Notes: generated by a model not told the origin, from the sequence alone. Positions 47,280 through 60,154 are shown, counted from the first letter of the stretch. The stretch is DNA of 64,000 nt from Bowmanella yangjiangensis (GCF_017255015.1 NZ_JAFKCS010000011.1:1-64000); one strand, 5' to 3'. Numbers and translations are program-made.

Positions 47280-47951
47280 TTATATGATTGGGGTGAGATC
47301 CAAATACTGCGAAGCCATCTCAGTATCTGACAATCTGGGAATACAACCTAATAAAGGTGCATCCAGATGTGCCTGCAAAAAGGCTTGATTCTCCTCCAGT
47401 AGCGGCATGTTGGTTTCAACCTGATTAGCAACCCAACCAGCCAGTTCCAAACCGTCACGGCGAATGGCTTCTGCTGTCAGCAAGGCATGGTTTAAGCAAC
47501 CAAGTCGCATACCCACCACCAGAATGACGGGCATCTTTTGTTGCTTAACATAGTCAGACATAAACTGACCCTGACCCAAAGGTAAACGCCACCCACCGGC
47601 ACCTTCTACCAGCAGCACATCGGGCTGTAATGCTTGGAGCTGCTGTTGGGTGTCAGCCAGTGTAGAAAGCTCAATATTTACCCCAGTCTGAGCCGCCGCC
47701 AAATGCGGTGCGATTGGCTGAGCAAAGGCGTAGGGGTTTACCAATGCGTACTCAATGTTGAATGTGGATGCAGCCTGCAGGGTTAAGGCATCTTCATTGC
47801 GAAGCCCTTGTTCGGTCAGTTCACAGCCGGACGCAACGGGCTTATAGGCCGCTGTTTTTAAACGTCGGTTTTTTAACTGTGTGAGCATTGCGCGCGATAC
47901 AAAGGTTTTTCCGACCTCGGTATCCGTACCTGTTACAAAGAAGCACTTCAC
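47280..47951 (-). CDS. bioD: Dethiobiotin synthetase
   Basis: Closes the ureido ring of dethiobiotin from DAPA, CO2 and ATP. The 223-residue protein has the P-loop GTDTEVGKTFVS, KPVASGCE, and VEGAGGWRLPL. The start is GTG 47951, overlapping the bioC stop (GTGA). It is the last gene of bioBFCD. Confidence 0.95.
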   Translation of the reverse strand: MKCFFVTGTDTEVGKTFVSRAMLTQLKNRRLKTAAYKPVASGCELTEQGLRNEDALTLQAASTFNIEYALVNPYAFAQPIAPHLAAAQTGVNIELSTLADTQQQLQALQPDVLLVEGAGGWRLPLGQGQFMSDYVKQQKMPVILVVGMRLGCLNHALLTAEAIRRDGLELAGWVANQVETNMPLLEENQAFLQAHLDAPLLGCIPRLSDTEMASQYLDLTPII

Positions 47952-48724
47952 TTTTGTATCTCCAAAAAAGCCACCTGGTAACTAATAGGCAGTTGACCAT
48001 TTATGGCAAATTCATTTTGGTAGTATCTGTCCAAATGGGCCAGGGTTTGACGTGATAGCCGGGTCTTAGCCCCATTAAGGACCACGCCTGCGCCGATATC
48101 CTTTATGGAATGCAGTGCCTCATGCAGATTGTTATGCCAGGTCTGGTAAAGCTTCTCTTCAATAGTGCAAAAAAGCCCGGCTTTATGAGCACTCTCAAGC
48201 AGATGTTGCGATGAACAGAATCGATTAGCATGGGCAGGCTCACCAATCGCCTGCCAACCTTGATGCAATTCCTTAAGCGAACCATCCACCATAATAGTTA
48301 ACAGCCCCTTGGCACCGGGTTTCAGCACCCGAGCTAATTCCTTAAAAACCTGGGTAAGCGGTAGACACCACTGCAGTGCCATACTGGAAAATACGCCGTC
48401 CAGACTGTTATCGGCCAAAGGCAATTGTTCTGCATCAGCAACCACAAAATGCGCACTGTTAGCATGGGCTTGAGCGGCGAATCTTGCCATGCCCTCGGCC
48501 AGGTCCATGCCTATCACCTGCTCACAACGCCTTGCCAATAGCTGGGTAATGCGCCCGGTTCCACAGCCAATATCCAGCACCAGCCCCTGCGTGTCAGGCA
48601 TGGCATTTACTGCATCCACACCGATATGCCACTGCACATCCGCTAGCCTGTCATAGCGTATGGCCGCTTGGCTAAACTGTCTGGCAATGCGCTGCTTTAA
48701 CTGTATTTGAGGCTCAGGCATCAT
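47948..48724 (-). CDS. bioC: Malonyl-ACP O-methyltransferase
   Basis: Methylates malonyl-ACP to start the pimeloyl chain of biotin. The 258-residue SAM-dependent enzyme has motif I LVLDIGCGTGRITQLLA and post-I GMDLAEGM. It overlaps bioF by 11 bases and bioD by 4. bioH, the matching esterase, is not in the window. Confidence 0.93.
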   Translation of the reverse strand: MMPEPQIQLKQRIARQFSQAAIRYDRLADVQWHIGVDAVNAMPDTQGLVLDIGCGTGRITQLLARRCEQVIGMDLAEGMARFAAQAHANSAHFVVADAEQLPLADNSLDGVFSSMALQWCLPLTQVFKELARVLKPGAKGLLTIMVDGSLKELHQGWQAIGEPAHANRFCSSQHLLESAHKAGLFCTIEEKLYQTWHNNLHEALHSIKDIGAGVVLNGAKTRLSRQTLAHLDRYYQNEFAINGQLPISYQVAFLEIQK

Positions 48725-49871
48725 TACCCATCCCTCGAGCTAATGCATCTAGTAGTGCCGTTATATCCGCCTTGGTATGTGAGGCACAGATGGTCACGCG
48801 TAACCTTGAACTCCCCTGCGGCACCGTAGGTGGACGAATCGCTGTCACCCAAATGCCTTGTGCTTTGAGCTTTTGGCATAGCGTCAGGCTTTGCTGTGCA
48901 TCACCTATTAACAGCGGCTGGATAGCCGTTTGTGAATCCATCAGGGGTAGTGCCAATTGCCTTGCTTTTTCGCGGAATAACTGAATATTTTCTTTTAGTT
49001 TTTCCCGCCGCCATGGCTGTTTTTGTAACAGTTTCAAACTCGTTAAAGTGATAGCGGCCAGTAAAGGCGACATGGCAGTGCTGTATATGTAATGACGAGC
49101 GAAGTTAACCAGATAGGCGTAAATATCCTCTGGCACCGCCAAAAATGCCCCTGACGTGCCAATGGCTTTACCAAAGGTGGCCATCAGTAAGGGCAATTGG
49201 GCTGGTTCCAGCATCGAGCCCGCGCCTAAGCCCAAATCACCGTTTACGCCAAATCCATGGGCATCATCAATATACAACATGGCTTGATGTTGTTGGCACA
49301 GAGCGCTGATGTCTAGCAAAGGTGCAGCATCACCATCCATGCTGAAAACCCCTTCACTGATTACCAGCTTATCCCCGGCTGCACTTGCTAGCAGACCGGC
49401 AAGATGGCACATATCATTATGGCGAAATCGCTGCAGTTTGGCTTTGCTGGCCAATGCCCCGTCAAGCATAGAAGCATGGCTCAGCTTGTCAGCTAGAATA
49501 TGGCCGCCATGGCTCATCAGCGTTTGAATCAGCGCCTGATTGGCAGCAAACCCACTGTTGAACAGCAATACACGCTCACGACCTAAATGTTCCGCCAGGT
49601 GTGCTTCCAGTTTGGCATGAGCCTGACTATGGCCGGTTACCAAAGGTGACGCCCCACTTCCCGCTGCCCAGTCAGGCGCTGCCTGCGCAGCCGCTAGCTT
49701 AAGGTCGTCGCTATGCGCCATGCCAAGATAATCATTACTGGAAAAATTCAGGTAAGGCTGGCCGTCCACCAACAGCGTGCGGCCATCAACTTGTTCAATA
49801 ATTTGGCGCTGGCGCAACAAACTGGCAGCGCGCCGTGCCGCCAGCTCTGAGACAATAAACTCAAAGGCCAT
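48714..49871 (-). CDS. bioF: 8-amino-7-oxononanoate synthase
   Basis: PLP enzyme joining pimeloyl thioester and alanine. The 385-residue protein has NDYLGMAHS, the cofactor-stacking histidine region DKLSHASMLDGA, YIDDAHGFGVNG, and the PLP lysine in TFGKAIGTSGAF. It starts 3 bases after bioB. Confidence 0.96.
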   Translation of the reverse strand: MAFEFIVSELAARRAASLLRQRQIIEQVDGRTLLVDGQPYLNFSSNDYLGMAHSDDLKLAAAQAAPDWAAGSGASPLVTGHSQAHAKLEAHLAEHLGRERVLLFNSGFAANQALIQTLMSHGGHILADKLSHASMLDGALASKAKLQRFRHNDMCHLAGLLASAAGDKLVISEGVFSMDGDAAPLLDISALCQQHQAMLYIDDAHGFGVNGDLGLGAGSMLEPAQLPLLMATFGKAIGTSGAFLAVPEDIYAYLVNFARHYIYSTAMSPLLAAITLTSLKLLQKQPWRREKLKENIQLFREKARQLALPLMDSQTAIQPLLIGDAQQSLTLCQKLKAQGIWVTAIRPPTVPQGSSRLRVTICASHTKADITALLDALARGMGNDA

Positions 49872-49874
49872 GGT

Positions 49875-50924
49875 TTATAAACTGGCGTCGTAAAACAGCT
49901 CTTCGCTTTGCTGCACCTTGACGGCATCACGTAGCACCGCTTCATGGGCTTCATCGGAAAACTGACGCGTGCGCTCCGTATTGATACCCAGCTTTCTGAA
50001 CAACTTCACATCGGCATGAGTTTCCGGATTGGAGGTTGTCAGCAGCTTACACCCGTAAAAAATCGAGTTAGCACCTGCCATAAAGCACAGGGCCTGCATT
50101 TGTTCGTTCATGGCTTCTCGCCCAGCCGACAAACGCACATGGCTTTTAGGCATCATAATACGGGCCACGGCAATAGTGCGGATAAACTCAAACTGGTCGA
50201 GATCGTCCACTTCATCCAGTGGCGTACCTTGCACTTTTACCAACATGTTGATTGGCACGCTCTCAGGGTGCTGCGGCAGATTAGCCAGTTGCACCAGCAA
50301 ACCAGCTCTATCGTTATCGCTTTCCCCCATCCCCACAATCCCGCCTGAACACACATTCATACCCGCAGCACGCACATTCTCTAAGGTGTTTAAACGATCC
50401 TGGTATGTACGGGTACTGATGATCTCACCGTAAAATTCAGGTGAGGTATCGAGATTGTGGTTATAGTAATCCAAACCTGCGTCTTTAAGCATCATGGCCT
50501 GCTCGCGGGACAGCATCCCTAGCGTCATACAGGTTTCCATGCCGAGCTTTTTCACGCCTTTGACCATTTCAATCACATAAGGCATGTCTTTGTCTTTAGG
50601 ATTACGCCAGGCCGCGCCCATACAAAAGCGCGTGGAGCCTACGGCTTTCGCTTCCTTAGCTCGCTCCAGTACCTTTTCCACTTCCATCAGACGCTCTTTT
50701 TCAAGACCTGTGTCGTAACGTGCACTCTGTGGGCAATACTTGCAATCTTCCGGACATGCGCCGGTTTTAATCGACAGCAAGGTACTGACCTGAACTTCAT
50801 TAGGGTTAAAATGCTGGCGGTGTGTAACCTGCGCCTGAAACAACAGATCATTAAAGGGCATAGCGAACAAATCGCGCACTTGTTTAACCGTCCAATCATG
50901 ACGGATAGCAGCAGAGGCCTGCAT
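49875..50924 (-). CDS. bioB: Biotin synthase
   Basis: Radical SAM enzyme inserting sulfur into dethiobiotin. The 349-residue protein has the cluster motif [14 protein letters not shown], downstream CMTLGML and [12 protein letters not shown] segments that bind substrate and the second cluster, and an arginine in RLSAGREAM. It is first in bioBFCD, with an AAGGAA site, and is divergent from bioA. Confidence 0.97.
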   Translation of the reverse strand: MQASAAIRHDWTVKQVRDLFAMPFNDLLFQAQVTHRQHFNPNEVQVSTLLSIKTGACPEDCKYCPQSARYDTGLEKERLMEVEKVLERAKEAKAVGSTRFCMGAAWRNPKDKDMPYVIEMVKGVKKLGMETCMTLGMLSREQAMMLKDAGLDYYNHNLDTSPEFYGEIISTRTYQDRLNTLENVRAAGMNVCSGGIVGMGESDNDRAGLLVQLANLPQHPESVPINMLVKVQGTPLDEVDDLDQFEFIRTIAVARIMMPKSHVRLSAGREAMNEQMQALCFMAGANSIFYGCKLLTTSNPETHADVKLFRKLGINTERTRQFSDEAHEAVLRDAVKVQQSEELFYDASL

Positions 50925-50978
50925 GGGGATTCCTTTACACTGGGATTTAGCTTGAGTAGTCTATGCGCGGCGCATAAC

Positions 50979-51011
50979 TTGTCAACCGCTAGCATTTTTC
51001 AGGCTTTACAA
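50979..51011. promoter_or_regulatory. BirA operator between bioB and bioA
   Basis: TTGTCAACC, a 15-base spacer and GCTTTACAA closely match the inverted BirA repeat TTGTAAACC-N14-16-GGTTTACAA. Its place in the bioA/bioB divergent gap is the classical one. Confidence 0.85.
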
Positions 51012-51028
51012 CTGAGCATTATTTAACC

Positions 51029-52294
51029 ATGGATATTGAATTTGATCGCCAGCATATCTGGCATCCCTACACGTCCGCTCTTAATCCACTGCCTTGTTAT
51101 GGGGTGCAACGCACTGAAGGTGTGCATATCCACCTGGAAAGTGGCGAGGCGTTAATCGACGGTATGTCGTCCTGGTGGTCTACTATCCATGGCTACAACC
51201 ACCCTGCTTTGACCCAGGCTGCTCATGCACAGATTGCGCAAATGCCACATGTCATGTTTGGTGGTTTGACCCATGAACCCGCCATAAACTTATGTAAAGC
51301 CTTGCTGGACATAGCACCACAAGGACTCAACCGGGTATTTCTGGCAGACTCAGGTTCGGTAGCGGTTGAGGTAGCCATGAAAATGGCCCTGCAATACTGG
51401 GCCTGTCAGGGTAACCAGAGTAAACATAAGTTTGTGACACTCAGAAATGGTTACCATGGTGACACCTTCAATGCCATGTCCGTATGCGATCCCGTTACCG
51501 GCATGCATAGTTTATTTAAGCAGGTGTTATCACAGCAACACTTTGCTCCCGCACCACAAACTCGTTTCGACCAGCTTTGGAACGAAGATGATGTGCAGCC
51601 ACTGGCCGAGCTGTTGGAACGTCATCATCACGAAGTTGCCGCCCTGATCCTTGAGCCTGTTGTACAAGGAGCCGGGGGGATGCGTATTTACCATGCTAAT
51701 TATCTGCGTCGTGCCCGTCAGCTTTGTGATCAGTACAATGTGCTATTAATTGCCGACGAAATTGCCACCGGCTTTGGCCGTACCGGTAAAATGTTTGCCT
51801 GCGAACATGCGGATATCAGTCCGGACATTCTGTGTGTGGGTAAAGCCCTGACCGGCGGCATGATGACGTTAGCTGCGACGCTCTGTAGTGAGGATGTGGC
51901 GGTTGGTGTTTGTCAGGGCCAGCCAGGGGTTTTTATGCATGGCCCTACTTTTATGGGTAATCCGCTGGCCTGTGCGGTGGCCAATGCCAGCTTATCCATT
52001 TTGCAGCAAGGACACTGGCAGTCTCAGGTCGCAAGCATAGAAGCGCAGCTAAAAGCGCAGTTGTTACCCTTGAACAAACTCGCTTCGGTTGCGGATACCC
52101 GGGTGCTTGGGGCCATTGGTGTGGTGGAATGTAAAGCGCCAGTGGATGTAGCCTCCTTTCAGCGCCGCTGCATCAGCCGCGGGATTTGGGTGCGCCCATT
52201 CGGCAAGTTGGTATATATCATGCCGCCTTACATTATTAATGAAGCACAGCTCAGTCAGTTAGTGGAAGGCATTACCTTTGCCCTGATGGATTAA
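51029..52294 (+). CDS. bioA: Adenosylmethionine-8-amino-7-oxononanoate aminotransferase
   Basis: PLP transaminase forming DAPA with SAM as amino donor. The 421-residue protein has the N-terminal [10 protein letters not shown] and [13 protein letters not shown] typical of BioA, and the PLP lysine in [15 protein letters not shown]. The ATG is 17 bases after the BirA operator. It is convergent with a small membrane-protein gene. Confidence 0.97.
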   Translation: MDIEFDRQHIWHPYTSALNPLPCYGVQRTEGVHIHLESGEALIDGMSSWWSTIHGYNHPALTQAAHAQIAQMPHVMFGGLTHEPAINLCKALLDIAPQGLNRVFLADSGSVAVEVAMKMALQYWACQGNQSKHKFVTLRNGYHGDTFNAMSVCDPVTGMHSLFKQVLSQQHFAPAPQTRFDQLWNEDDVQPLAELLERHHHEVAALILEPVVQGAGGMRIYHANYLRRARQLCDQYNVLLIADEIATGFGRTGKMFACEHADISPDILCVGKALTGGMMTLAATLCSEDVAVGVCQGQPGVFMHGPTFMGNPLACAVANASLSILQQGHWQSQVASIEAQLKAQLLPLNKLASVADTRVLGAIGVVECKAPVDVASFQRRCISRGIWVRPFGKLVYIMPPYIINEAQLSQLVEGITFALMD

Positions 52295-52301
52295 GCAAGA
52301 G

Positions 52302-52688
52302 TTAACCTGCAAACGCCAGCAACCAAACAAGGCTGCTGGCAGAAAGCAGCGCCAATAACATCAGATTTAACCACAGACCATCATTGCGCCGCCGGGAGCG
52401 GCGCCCACGCACAAACAAGGCAACCAAACTAAGTAGCACAGTGACGACCAGCGTCAATAACAACCACCCAGTTAGTGAATGATGCCAACCCTGCTCAGTG
52501 TTGATACCTAGCGCCTGCATAAAACCTGTTTGTAACTCCGGCCTGGCATAGTGGAACAGCAGCATGGCTGCAACAAACAACAACCAACCGACAACACTGC
52601 CGGCAATCAAACTGCGAAACAGCCAATCCTGTTCAGGCGGCAAGCGTCTGCGTTCAATTCCGGATTTTCGCTGCGAGAGTGTCGGCAT
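52302..52688 (-). CDS. Small membrane protein of unknown function
   Basis: 128 residues from ATG 52688 (a TTG at 52721 would add 11). A basic N-terminus (RKSGIERRRLPPEQD) is followed by three hydrophobic helices, with an RGRRSRRR cluster between the second and third. No family is recognised. It is convergent with bioA, 7 bases apart, and divergent from asnS. Confidence 0.6.
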   Translation of the reverse strand: MPTLSQRKSGIERRRLPPEQDWLFRSLIAGSVVGWLLFVAAMLLFHYARPELQTGFMQALGINTEQGWHHSLTGWLLLTLVVTVLLSLVALFVRGRRSRRRNDGLWLNLMLLALLSASSLVWLLAFAG

Positions 52689-52867
52689 AAAGGATTTTTC
52701 TTGAGTCTGGCTGTCAGCCAAGTAAGATTACACACCCCGTCCGGGACGCACGATTTTAGATCGTTGCCATCCTGGCGCTTTTTGCGCACCAAGTGCCGGG
52801 GATTCCCCTGTAAACAATACTGTAGAGCATATATGAGATCCGTGCATGGATCGTCTGGAGAGGTTAG

Positions 52868-54265
52868 ATGGCACACACCCCCGTGGTAGAAATTCTCAAA
52901 GGTAAGCATCAGGTTGGTGCTGACGTTGTTGTCAAAGGCTGGGTTCGCACCCGTCGCGACTCAAAAGCAGGTTTATCCTTCATTGCCGTGCATGATGGCA
53001 GCTGCTTCGACGCTGTGCAGGTTATTGCACTGAATAACCTTGAGAATTACAACGATGTGCTGAAACTGACTGCCGGTTGCTCGGTCGCCGTAACAGGCTC
53101 TCTTAAGGCTTCTGAAGGTCAAGGCCAGGCGCTGGAAATTAATGCCACGGCTATCGAGGTTGTGGGCTGGGTAGAAAACCCGGACACCTATCCTATGGCG
53201 GCTAAGCGCCACAGTATCGAATTTTTACGTGAACACGCCCATCTTCGTCCTCGCACTAATGTGATTGGCGCGGTTGCCCGTGTTCGTAACTGCTTGTCTC
53301 AAGCTATTCACCGTTTCTTCCACGAGCAAGGTTATCTGTGGGTAAGCACTCCTATTGTGACAGCCAGTGATACCGAAGGTGCAGGTGAAATGTTCCGGGT
53401 ATCTACTCTGGATATGCTTAACGTCCCCAAAACCGATAAGGGCGAGGTGGATTTCAGCCAGGATTTCTTCGGTAAAGAGGCCTTCCTGACCGTTTCTGGC
53501 CAGTTAAATGGCGAAACCTATGCATGTGCACTGTCAAAAATTTACACCTTTGGCCCTACTTTCCGTGCAGAGAATTCCAACACCAGCCGTCACCTGGCTG
53601 AGTTTTGGATGATTGAACCGGAAGTGGCCTTTGCAGATCTGAGTGACATTGCCCAATTAGCAGAAGATTTACTCAAGTATGTTTTCAAGGCAGTTTTGCA
53701 AGAGCGTGGCGACGATATGGCCTTCTTTGCTGATCGTATCAATAAAGATGCCATCAGCCGTCTTGAGAAAGTCATCAGCCAGGATTTTGTGCGCATGGAC
53801 TACACCGATGCTATCGAGATCCTGAAAAACTCCGGCAAAGCCTTTGAATTCCCGGTTGAGTGGGGTGTGGATCTTTCCTCTGAGCATGAGCGTTACCTGG
53901 CTGAGGAACATGTCGGCGCGCCTATCATCATGCAAAACTACCCCAAAGATATTAAAGCCTTTTACATGCGCGCCAACGACGACGGTAAAACGGTTGCGGC
54001 CATGGATGTACTGGCCCCTGGCATTGGTGAAATCATTGGTGGCTCGCAACGTGAAGAGCGTTTAGATGTGTTCGATCAACGCCTGGATGAAATGGGCCTG
54101 AGCAAAGAAGATTACAGTTGGTACAGAGATTTGCGCCGTTATGGGTCAGTGCCACACTCAGGTTTCGGTCTGGGTTTCGAGCGTCTGGTCGCCTATGTAA
54201 CAGGCATGCAGAACGTGCGTGATGTTATTCCCTTCCCGCGCACGCCGGGTAACGCTAGTTACTAA
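52868..54265 (+). CDS. asnS: Asparaginyl-tRNA synthetase
   Basis: Class II aminoacyl-tRNA synthetase of 465 residues. An N-terminal OB fold ([23 protein letters not shown]) binds the anticodon; motif 2 ([21 protein letters not shown]) and motif 3 ([10 protein letters not shown]) form the active site. GGAGAGG precedes the ATG. The 146-base leader shows no T-box. Confidence 0.97.
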   Translation: MAHTPVVEILKGKHQVGADVVVKGWVRTRRDSKAGLSFIAVHDGSCFDAVQVIALNNLENYNDVLKLTAGCSVAVTGSLKASEGQGQALEINATAIEVVGWVENPDTYPMAAKRHSIEFLREHAHLRPRTNVIGAVARVRNCLSQAIHRFFHEQGYLWVSTPIVTASDTEGAGEMFRVSTLDMLNVPKTDKGEVDFSQDFFGKEAFLTVSGQLNGETYACALSKIYTFGPTFRAENSNTSRHLAEFWMIEPEVAFADLSDIAQLAEDLLKYVFKAVLQERGDDMAFFADRINKDAISRLEKVISQDFVRMDYTDAIEILKNSGKAFEFPVEWGVDLSSEHERYLAEEHVGAPIIMQNYPKDIKAFYMRANDDGKTVAAMDVLAPGIGEIIGGSQREERLDVFDQRLDEMGLSKEDYSWYRDLRRYGSVPHSGFGLGFERLVAYVTGMQNVRDVIPFPRTPGNASY

Positions 54266-54281
54266 TAAAAGCAGAAAAACA

Positions 54282-54307
54282 AAAAACGGGCCAAGTGGCC
54301 CGTTTTT
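54282..54307. terminator. Bidirectional terminator after asnS
   Basis: AAAAACGGGCC/GGCCCGTTTTT, 11-bp stem with a four-base loop, shared with the convergent gene ending at 54306. Confidence 0.92.
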
Positions 54308-54872
54308 ATTGTAAAGCGTCATCCAGTTCAGTGACCGGAAATTCGTTGGCAAAGGCTTTTAATTGCTCGGCATCCAACTGCTCGGAAGTAAAACTCAGAA
54401 TGCCCCCACTTCGTAGCGACACCTGCAGAACTTGTTTGCCGGACTCTTGCATCACCATCGCATTGCGGCGCTGAATGCGCAGCGCTTGCCCCTGCCCGCT
54501 TTGCAATCCTAATTGGCTGAATACGCTTAACGCGCCGACCAATCCCCCGGCAGCGCCCCCAGCCAGACTAACATTCACCTTAAGCTGATCTTTTTGGTAG
54601 TCCCGTTCCAGGCTGGTAAAGCCAAAGGCCTGCCGATGGCTTATATCGCCTCCGGCAAAACCAGCAATCTCATCTTTAAACAGTGCAGCCACCACATTGT
54701 TCTGCTCCTGTTCCAACAAGGTAACACACCAGCGCGCTTCCTCCAGCGCACCGTCTAGATCGCCTTTTGCATATAGTTTGCCAGCCAGTTCACAACTGTC
54801 CTTAGGTGATTCTTCGGCTGCCAAGCTGTGATTTACCCACAATAACGGCAGCAATAACCAGGCTTTGTTCAT
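54306..54872 (-). CDS. Exported protein of unknown function
   Basis: 188 residues with a signal peptide (ending NHSLAAEES). A helical, TPR-like stretch with two cysteines (DSCELAGKLYAKGDLDGALE and RWCVTLLEQ) is followed by a glycine-rich hydrophobic segment, VSLAGGAAGGLVGALSVF. No family recognised. Good AAGGATG site before ATG 54872. Confidence 0.65.
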   Translation of the reverse strand: MNKAWLLLPLLWVNHSLAAEESPKDSCELAGKLYAKGDLDGALEEARWCVTLLEQEQNNVVAALFKDEIAGFAGGDISHRQAFGFTSLERDYQKDQLKVNVSLAGGAAGGLVGALSVFSQLGLQSGQGQALRIQRRNAMVMQESGKQVLQVSLRSGGILSFTSEQLDAEQLKAFANEFPVTELDDALQ

Positions 54873-54917
54873 CGCATCATCCTTATTGTTTAGCTGCCTG
54901 TTAAATCTGACGGCAGC

Positions 54918-55472
54918 TTATTCGTTCCAGAATTCAAAATAATCGGCGCTGGACTTGGGTTTACGCGGCAATGCCTCTGCTTGCGGAGTACCCAGGTACA
55001 AGAACCCAACTATCTCGTCCTGCTCTTGTAAAGCAAAGGCCTTCTTGACTTCATCATTTTGCGCATAACTGCCGGTACGCCAAATACCATTAAAGCCTTG
55101 TGCCAACGCCGCCATTTGCATGGAATGCACTGCACAGGCTGTCGATGCCACCTGCTCCACCCAAGGTACTTTGGGGTTGTCCTGATATTTGGCGATGGCG
55201 ACGATCACCATAGGCGCTCTGAGCGGCAACTGTGGCGCCCTTTCTATATCTTTTTCTGACATATCCGAGGCGATGGCCGCCTGTTCTAATATTTCACCCA
55301 GACGGTTCAATCCTAGTCCCTGACACACCACAAAGCGCCATGGCGTCAAGGCAGCATGATCAGGCGCGCGCAAAGCGGCCTGCATAATGTTCTCAAGAAT
55401 CTCACCAGCAGGGGCCGGCTCTTGCAATCTGGGTTGAGAGGTACGATTTAATAACAGCTCTAATGCGTGCAT
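54918..55472 (-). CDS. YdjA-like FMN nitroreductase
   Basis: 184-residue nitroreductase-family protein close to E. coli YdjA in size and sequence: ALRAPDHAALTPWRFVVCQG near the N-terminus and GFNGIWRTGSYAQND later. It binds FMN and reduces an unknown substrate with NAD(P)H. Confidence 0.88.
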   Translation of the reverse strand: MHALELLLNRTSQPRLQEPAPAGEILENIMQAALRAPDHAALTPWRFVVCQGLGLNRLGEILEQAAIASDMSEKDIERAPQLPLRAPMVIVAIAKYQDNPKVPWVEQVASTACAVHSMQMAALAQGFNGIWRTGSYAQNDEVKKAFALQEQDEIVGFLYLGTPQAEALPRKPKSSADYFEFWNE

Positions 55473-55539
55473 AACAAGTTTGAAAGGATGGACTCTGGCG
55501 CTAAATTAGAAAAGGATTAGCCAATTTACAAGGGGCGCT

Positions 55540-55740
55540 ATGCGAAAAAAACTCCCAAACACGACGAATGAAGGCAATGCAGAGCAAAAAGGCGCCTTCC
55601 ATCGTTTGTTTATCAAACAGCAGGCTAAAATAAACGCAAAGCCTACTACAACAAGACTGCTAAAAACCTTCGCCGAGGAGGATCACCAGCGTATTGCGAA
55701 ACTCATCCAGCTCTGGCTGAATGAGTCGCCACGCAAATAA
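55540..55740 (+). CDS. Small basic protein of unknown function
   Basis: 66 residues, basic and polar at the N-terminus, with a predicted helix EEDHQRIAKLIQLWLNE at the C-terminus. AGGGGCG lies before the ATG. No family recognised with confidence. It is convergent with fadH and divergent from the nitroreductase. Confidence 0.55.
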   Translation: MRKKLPNTTNEGNAEQKGAFHRLFIKQQAKINAKPTTTRLLKTFAEEDHQRIAKLIQLWLNESPRK

Positions 55741-55756
55741 CCCCGAAAAGCGAGGA

Positions 55757-57892
<2,136 letters not shown>

Positions 57893-58015
57893 CTATGCAA
57901 AAACCCGAATTAACTGCAATCCCTGTAAGGGATCATAAAAAATTACATTTGCAGTTTCTTGTTCTGCCCGACATTGGATAGGATAGACATATCGTAATAG
58001 TAATGTGCAGTAGTT

Positions 58016-59875
58016 ATGGCAACTCAAAAAGGTATGTTCCGCACCCTCGCTGGAGGGGTGTGGTCGGTATTGAATTTTTCGCGAAAGCTGTTTTTCAATC
58101 TGATATTCATTTTTATTCTGGTGGCGCTGATCATCGCTATCGTCTCAGAGGAAGGTAAAGTCGAGGTGCCAAAAGATTCGGCACTGGTATTAAACCTCAA
58201 CGGCAGACTGGTGATTGAAAAAACCGCTGTTGATCCTTTTGCTAAGTTTATGCAGGAAGCCTTCGAAGAGAAGGAAGAAAATCCGGAAGTATTGCTGCGT
58301 GACGTGCTGTTTGCTATCGACAACGCCAAGCACGATCGTCGAATCAAAGCCCTGGTGTTGGATCTGCATGGCTTACAACAAGGTGGCCTGGACAAGTTGC
58401 AGCAAGTGGGTGATGCGCTGGATAGCTTCAAAGAAAGCGAAAAGCCCATTTACGCTATCGGTGATTATTTCAGCCAGGATCAATACTACCTGGCAGCCCA
58501 TGCTGATCATCTGTATATGAATCCCATGGGTTGGATGATTCTTGATGGTTACGGCCGTTATCGCCTGTACTTCAAATCCATGCTGGAAAAACTCAAGGCA
58601 ACCACCCATGTATTCAGGGTTGGCACCTTTAAATCAGCCATTGAGCCTTTTATCCGTGACGACATGTCTGACGCTGCCAAGCAAGCTAACCAAGCCTGGT
58701 TAGATGCCCTGTGGAGCCAGTACAAGGCGGATGTGGCCGCCGCCAGAGGCATGGACATTGCCAATTTCGATGAGAAACTGGATAGCTTCCTGGCTAAGTT
58801 CTCCAAAGTTGGCGGTGATTTCGCCCAGTATGCGGTAGAGAACAATTGGGTAGATGGTTTGCGCAACCGCGAAGAAGTTCGCAGCGAATTGACTGCTCTG
58901 GTAGGTGAAGATAAATCTGCTCGAGGCTACAAACACATCAACTTTAAACAGTATCTGCAAGTCATCAATGGTCCTTACCTGCCAGTGCATAAAGATGCCG
59001 ACCATGTAGGCATAGTAGTCGCCAGCGGTACTATTTTAAACGGCACGCAAAAGGCCGGCACCATTGGTGGTGACAGTACAGCGGCACTGCTGCGTAAAGC
59101 GCGTTTGGATGATACCGTCAAAGCTGTTGTGCTCTACGTCGACTCACCGGGTGGTAGCGCCTTTGCCTCTGAGGTGATTCGTCAGGAAGTAGAGAATATC
59201 AAAGCCGCTGGCAAACCCCTGGTGGTCTCTATGAGCACCTACGCGGCTTCAGGTGGTTACTGGATTTCAGCTGGCGCCGATGAGATTTGGGCGGCCCCCA
59301 GCACTATTACCGGCTCTATTGGTATCTTTGGTATGTTTATGACCTATGAAAACACCTTGGATTACCTGGGCGTGCACGCCGATGGTGTAGGTACTACCGA
59401 GTTTGCCGGAATGAGCCCGGTTCGAGCACTGGATCCAAGGATCGGCGAAGTGATTCAGCGCAATATTGAACATGGCTATAACCAGTTTATTGAACTGGTT
59501 GCCAATGAGCGTGAAATGGATAAAGCCGCGGTTGACAGCATTGCCCAGGGCCGCGTCTGGATTGGTCAGACTGCGTTGGAATTGGGTTTGGTGGATAAAC
59601 TCGGTTATTTAGATGATGCCGTTAGTGCGGCCGCTGAGCGCGCAGGGCTTGAGCAATACGATACTAAGTATGTTCAGCGTGATCTGAGCCCCAAAGAGCA
59701 ATTCTGGAACGAGTTCTTCGGTGTGGCGTCGGTATGGTTCGGTGAAGCACTGAAGAGTCAAAGTGACGGCGAGTTAATGGGATTGGTTAAGCAGTTAGTG
59801 GCTGAATTTGATGTGTTTGCCAAGTTCAACGACCCACGCGGTGCTTATGCATTCTGCCTGCCCTGCGAACTCTGA
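58016..59875 (+). CDS. sppA: Signal peptide peptidase SppA, 67-kDa type
   Basis: Inner-membrane serine peptidase degrading cleaved signal peptides. The 619-residue protein has one N-terminal helix (about 25-43), then two tandem S49 domains: the lysine of the dyad is K206 (VGTFKSAIEPF) and the serine is S412 (YAASGGYWIS), close to K209/S409 of E. coli. The divergent gap to fadH is 231 bases. Confidence 0.94.
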   Translation: MATQKGMFRTLAGGVWSVLNFSRKLFFNLIFIFILVALIIAIVSEEGKVEVPKDSALVLNLNGRLVIEKTAVDPFAKFMQEAFEEKEENPEVLLRDVLFAIDNAKHDRRIKALVLDLHGLQQGGLDKLQQVGDALDSFKESEKPIYAIGDYFSQDQYYLAAHADHLYMNPMGWMILDGYGRYRLYFKSMLEKLKATTHVFRVGTFKSAIEPFIRDDMSDAAKQANQAWLDALWSQYKADVAAARGMDIANFDEKLDSFLAKFSKVGGDFAQYAVENNWVDGLRNREEVRSELTALVGEDKSARGYKHINFKQYLQVINGPYLPVHKDADHVGIVVASGTILNGTQKAGTIGGDSTAALLRKARLDDTVKAVVLYVDSPGGSAFASEVIRQEVENIKAAGKPLVVSMSTYAASGGYWISAGADEIWAAPSTITGSIGIFGMFMTYENTLDYLGVHADGVGTTEFAGMSPVRALDPRIGEVIQRNIEHGYNQFIELVANEREMDKAAVDSIAQGRVWIGQTALELGLVDKLGYLDDAVSAAAERAGLEQYDTKYVQRDLSPKEQFWNEFFGVASVWFGEALKSQSDGELMGLVKQLVAEFDVFAKFNDPRGAYAFCLPCEL

Positions 59876-59892
59876 TAAGCTCAACTGAGTTT

Positions 59893-59926
59893 AAAGGCAC
59901 CCAAGTTGGGTGCCTTTATTTTTTTC
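59893..59926 (+). terminator. Rho-independent terminator after sppA
   Basis: AAAGGCACCC pairs with GGGTGCCTTT around a five-base loop, with a T-rich tail. Confidence 0.9.
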
Positions 59927-60154
59927 TCTGCTCTAACACACGATAAATATCGTTATGAAGCGCTAATCTTCTGGTAGAGACTTAACCTTAACGCCCTCTT
60001 ATTCGAATGTGCAGTTAAGCCAAGTTATATCTCCCAGCTATAGCAGAAACGAACAACCACCGGGCCGAGACAGAGACATAGGGATCGACATCAGGCACCA
60101 CTGCACCAGGGGAAACCAGGATTCATCCCATTAGACATACTCTTTTGTTCGGGC
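59927..60154. other. Intergenic region without recognisable feature
   Basis: About 230 bases between the sppA terminator and that of the M14 peptidase. I see no gene, operator or stable hairpin in it. Confidence 0.5.

Noticed and set aside
52722-52867. Possible T-box or other leader before asnS
   Set aside because: No T-box consensus or specifier stem could be made out; only an ordinary leader.
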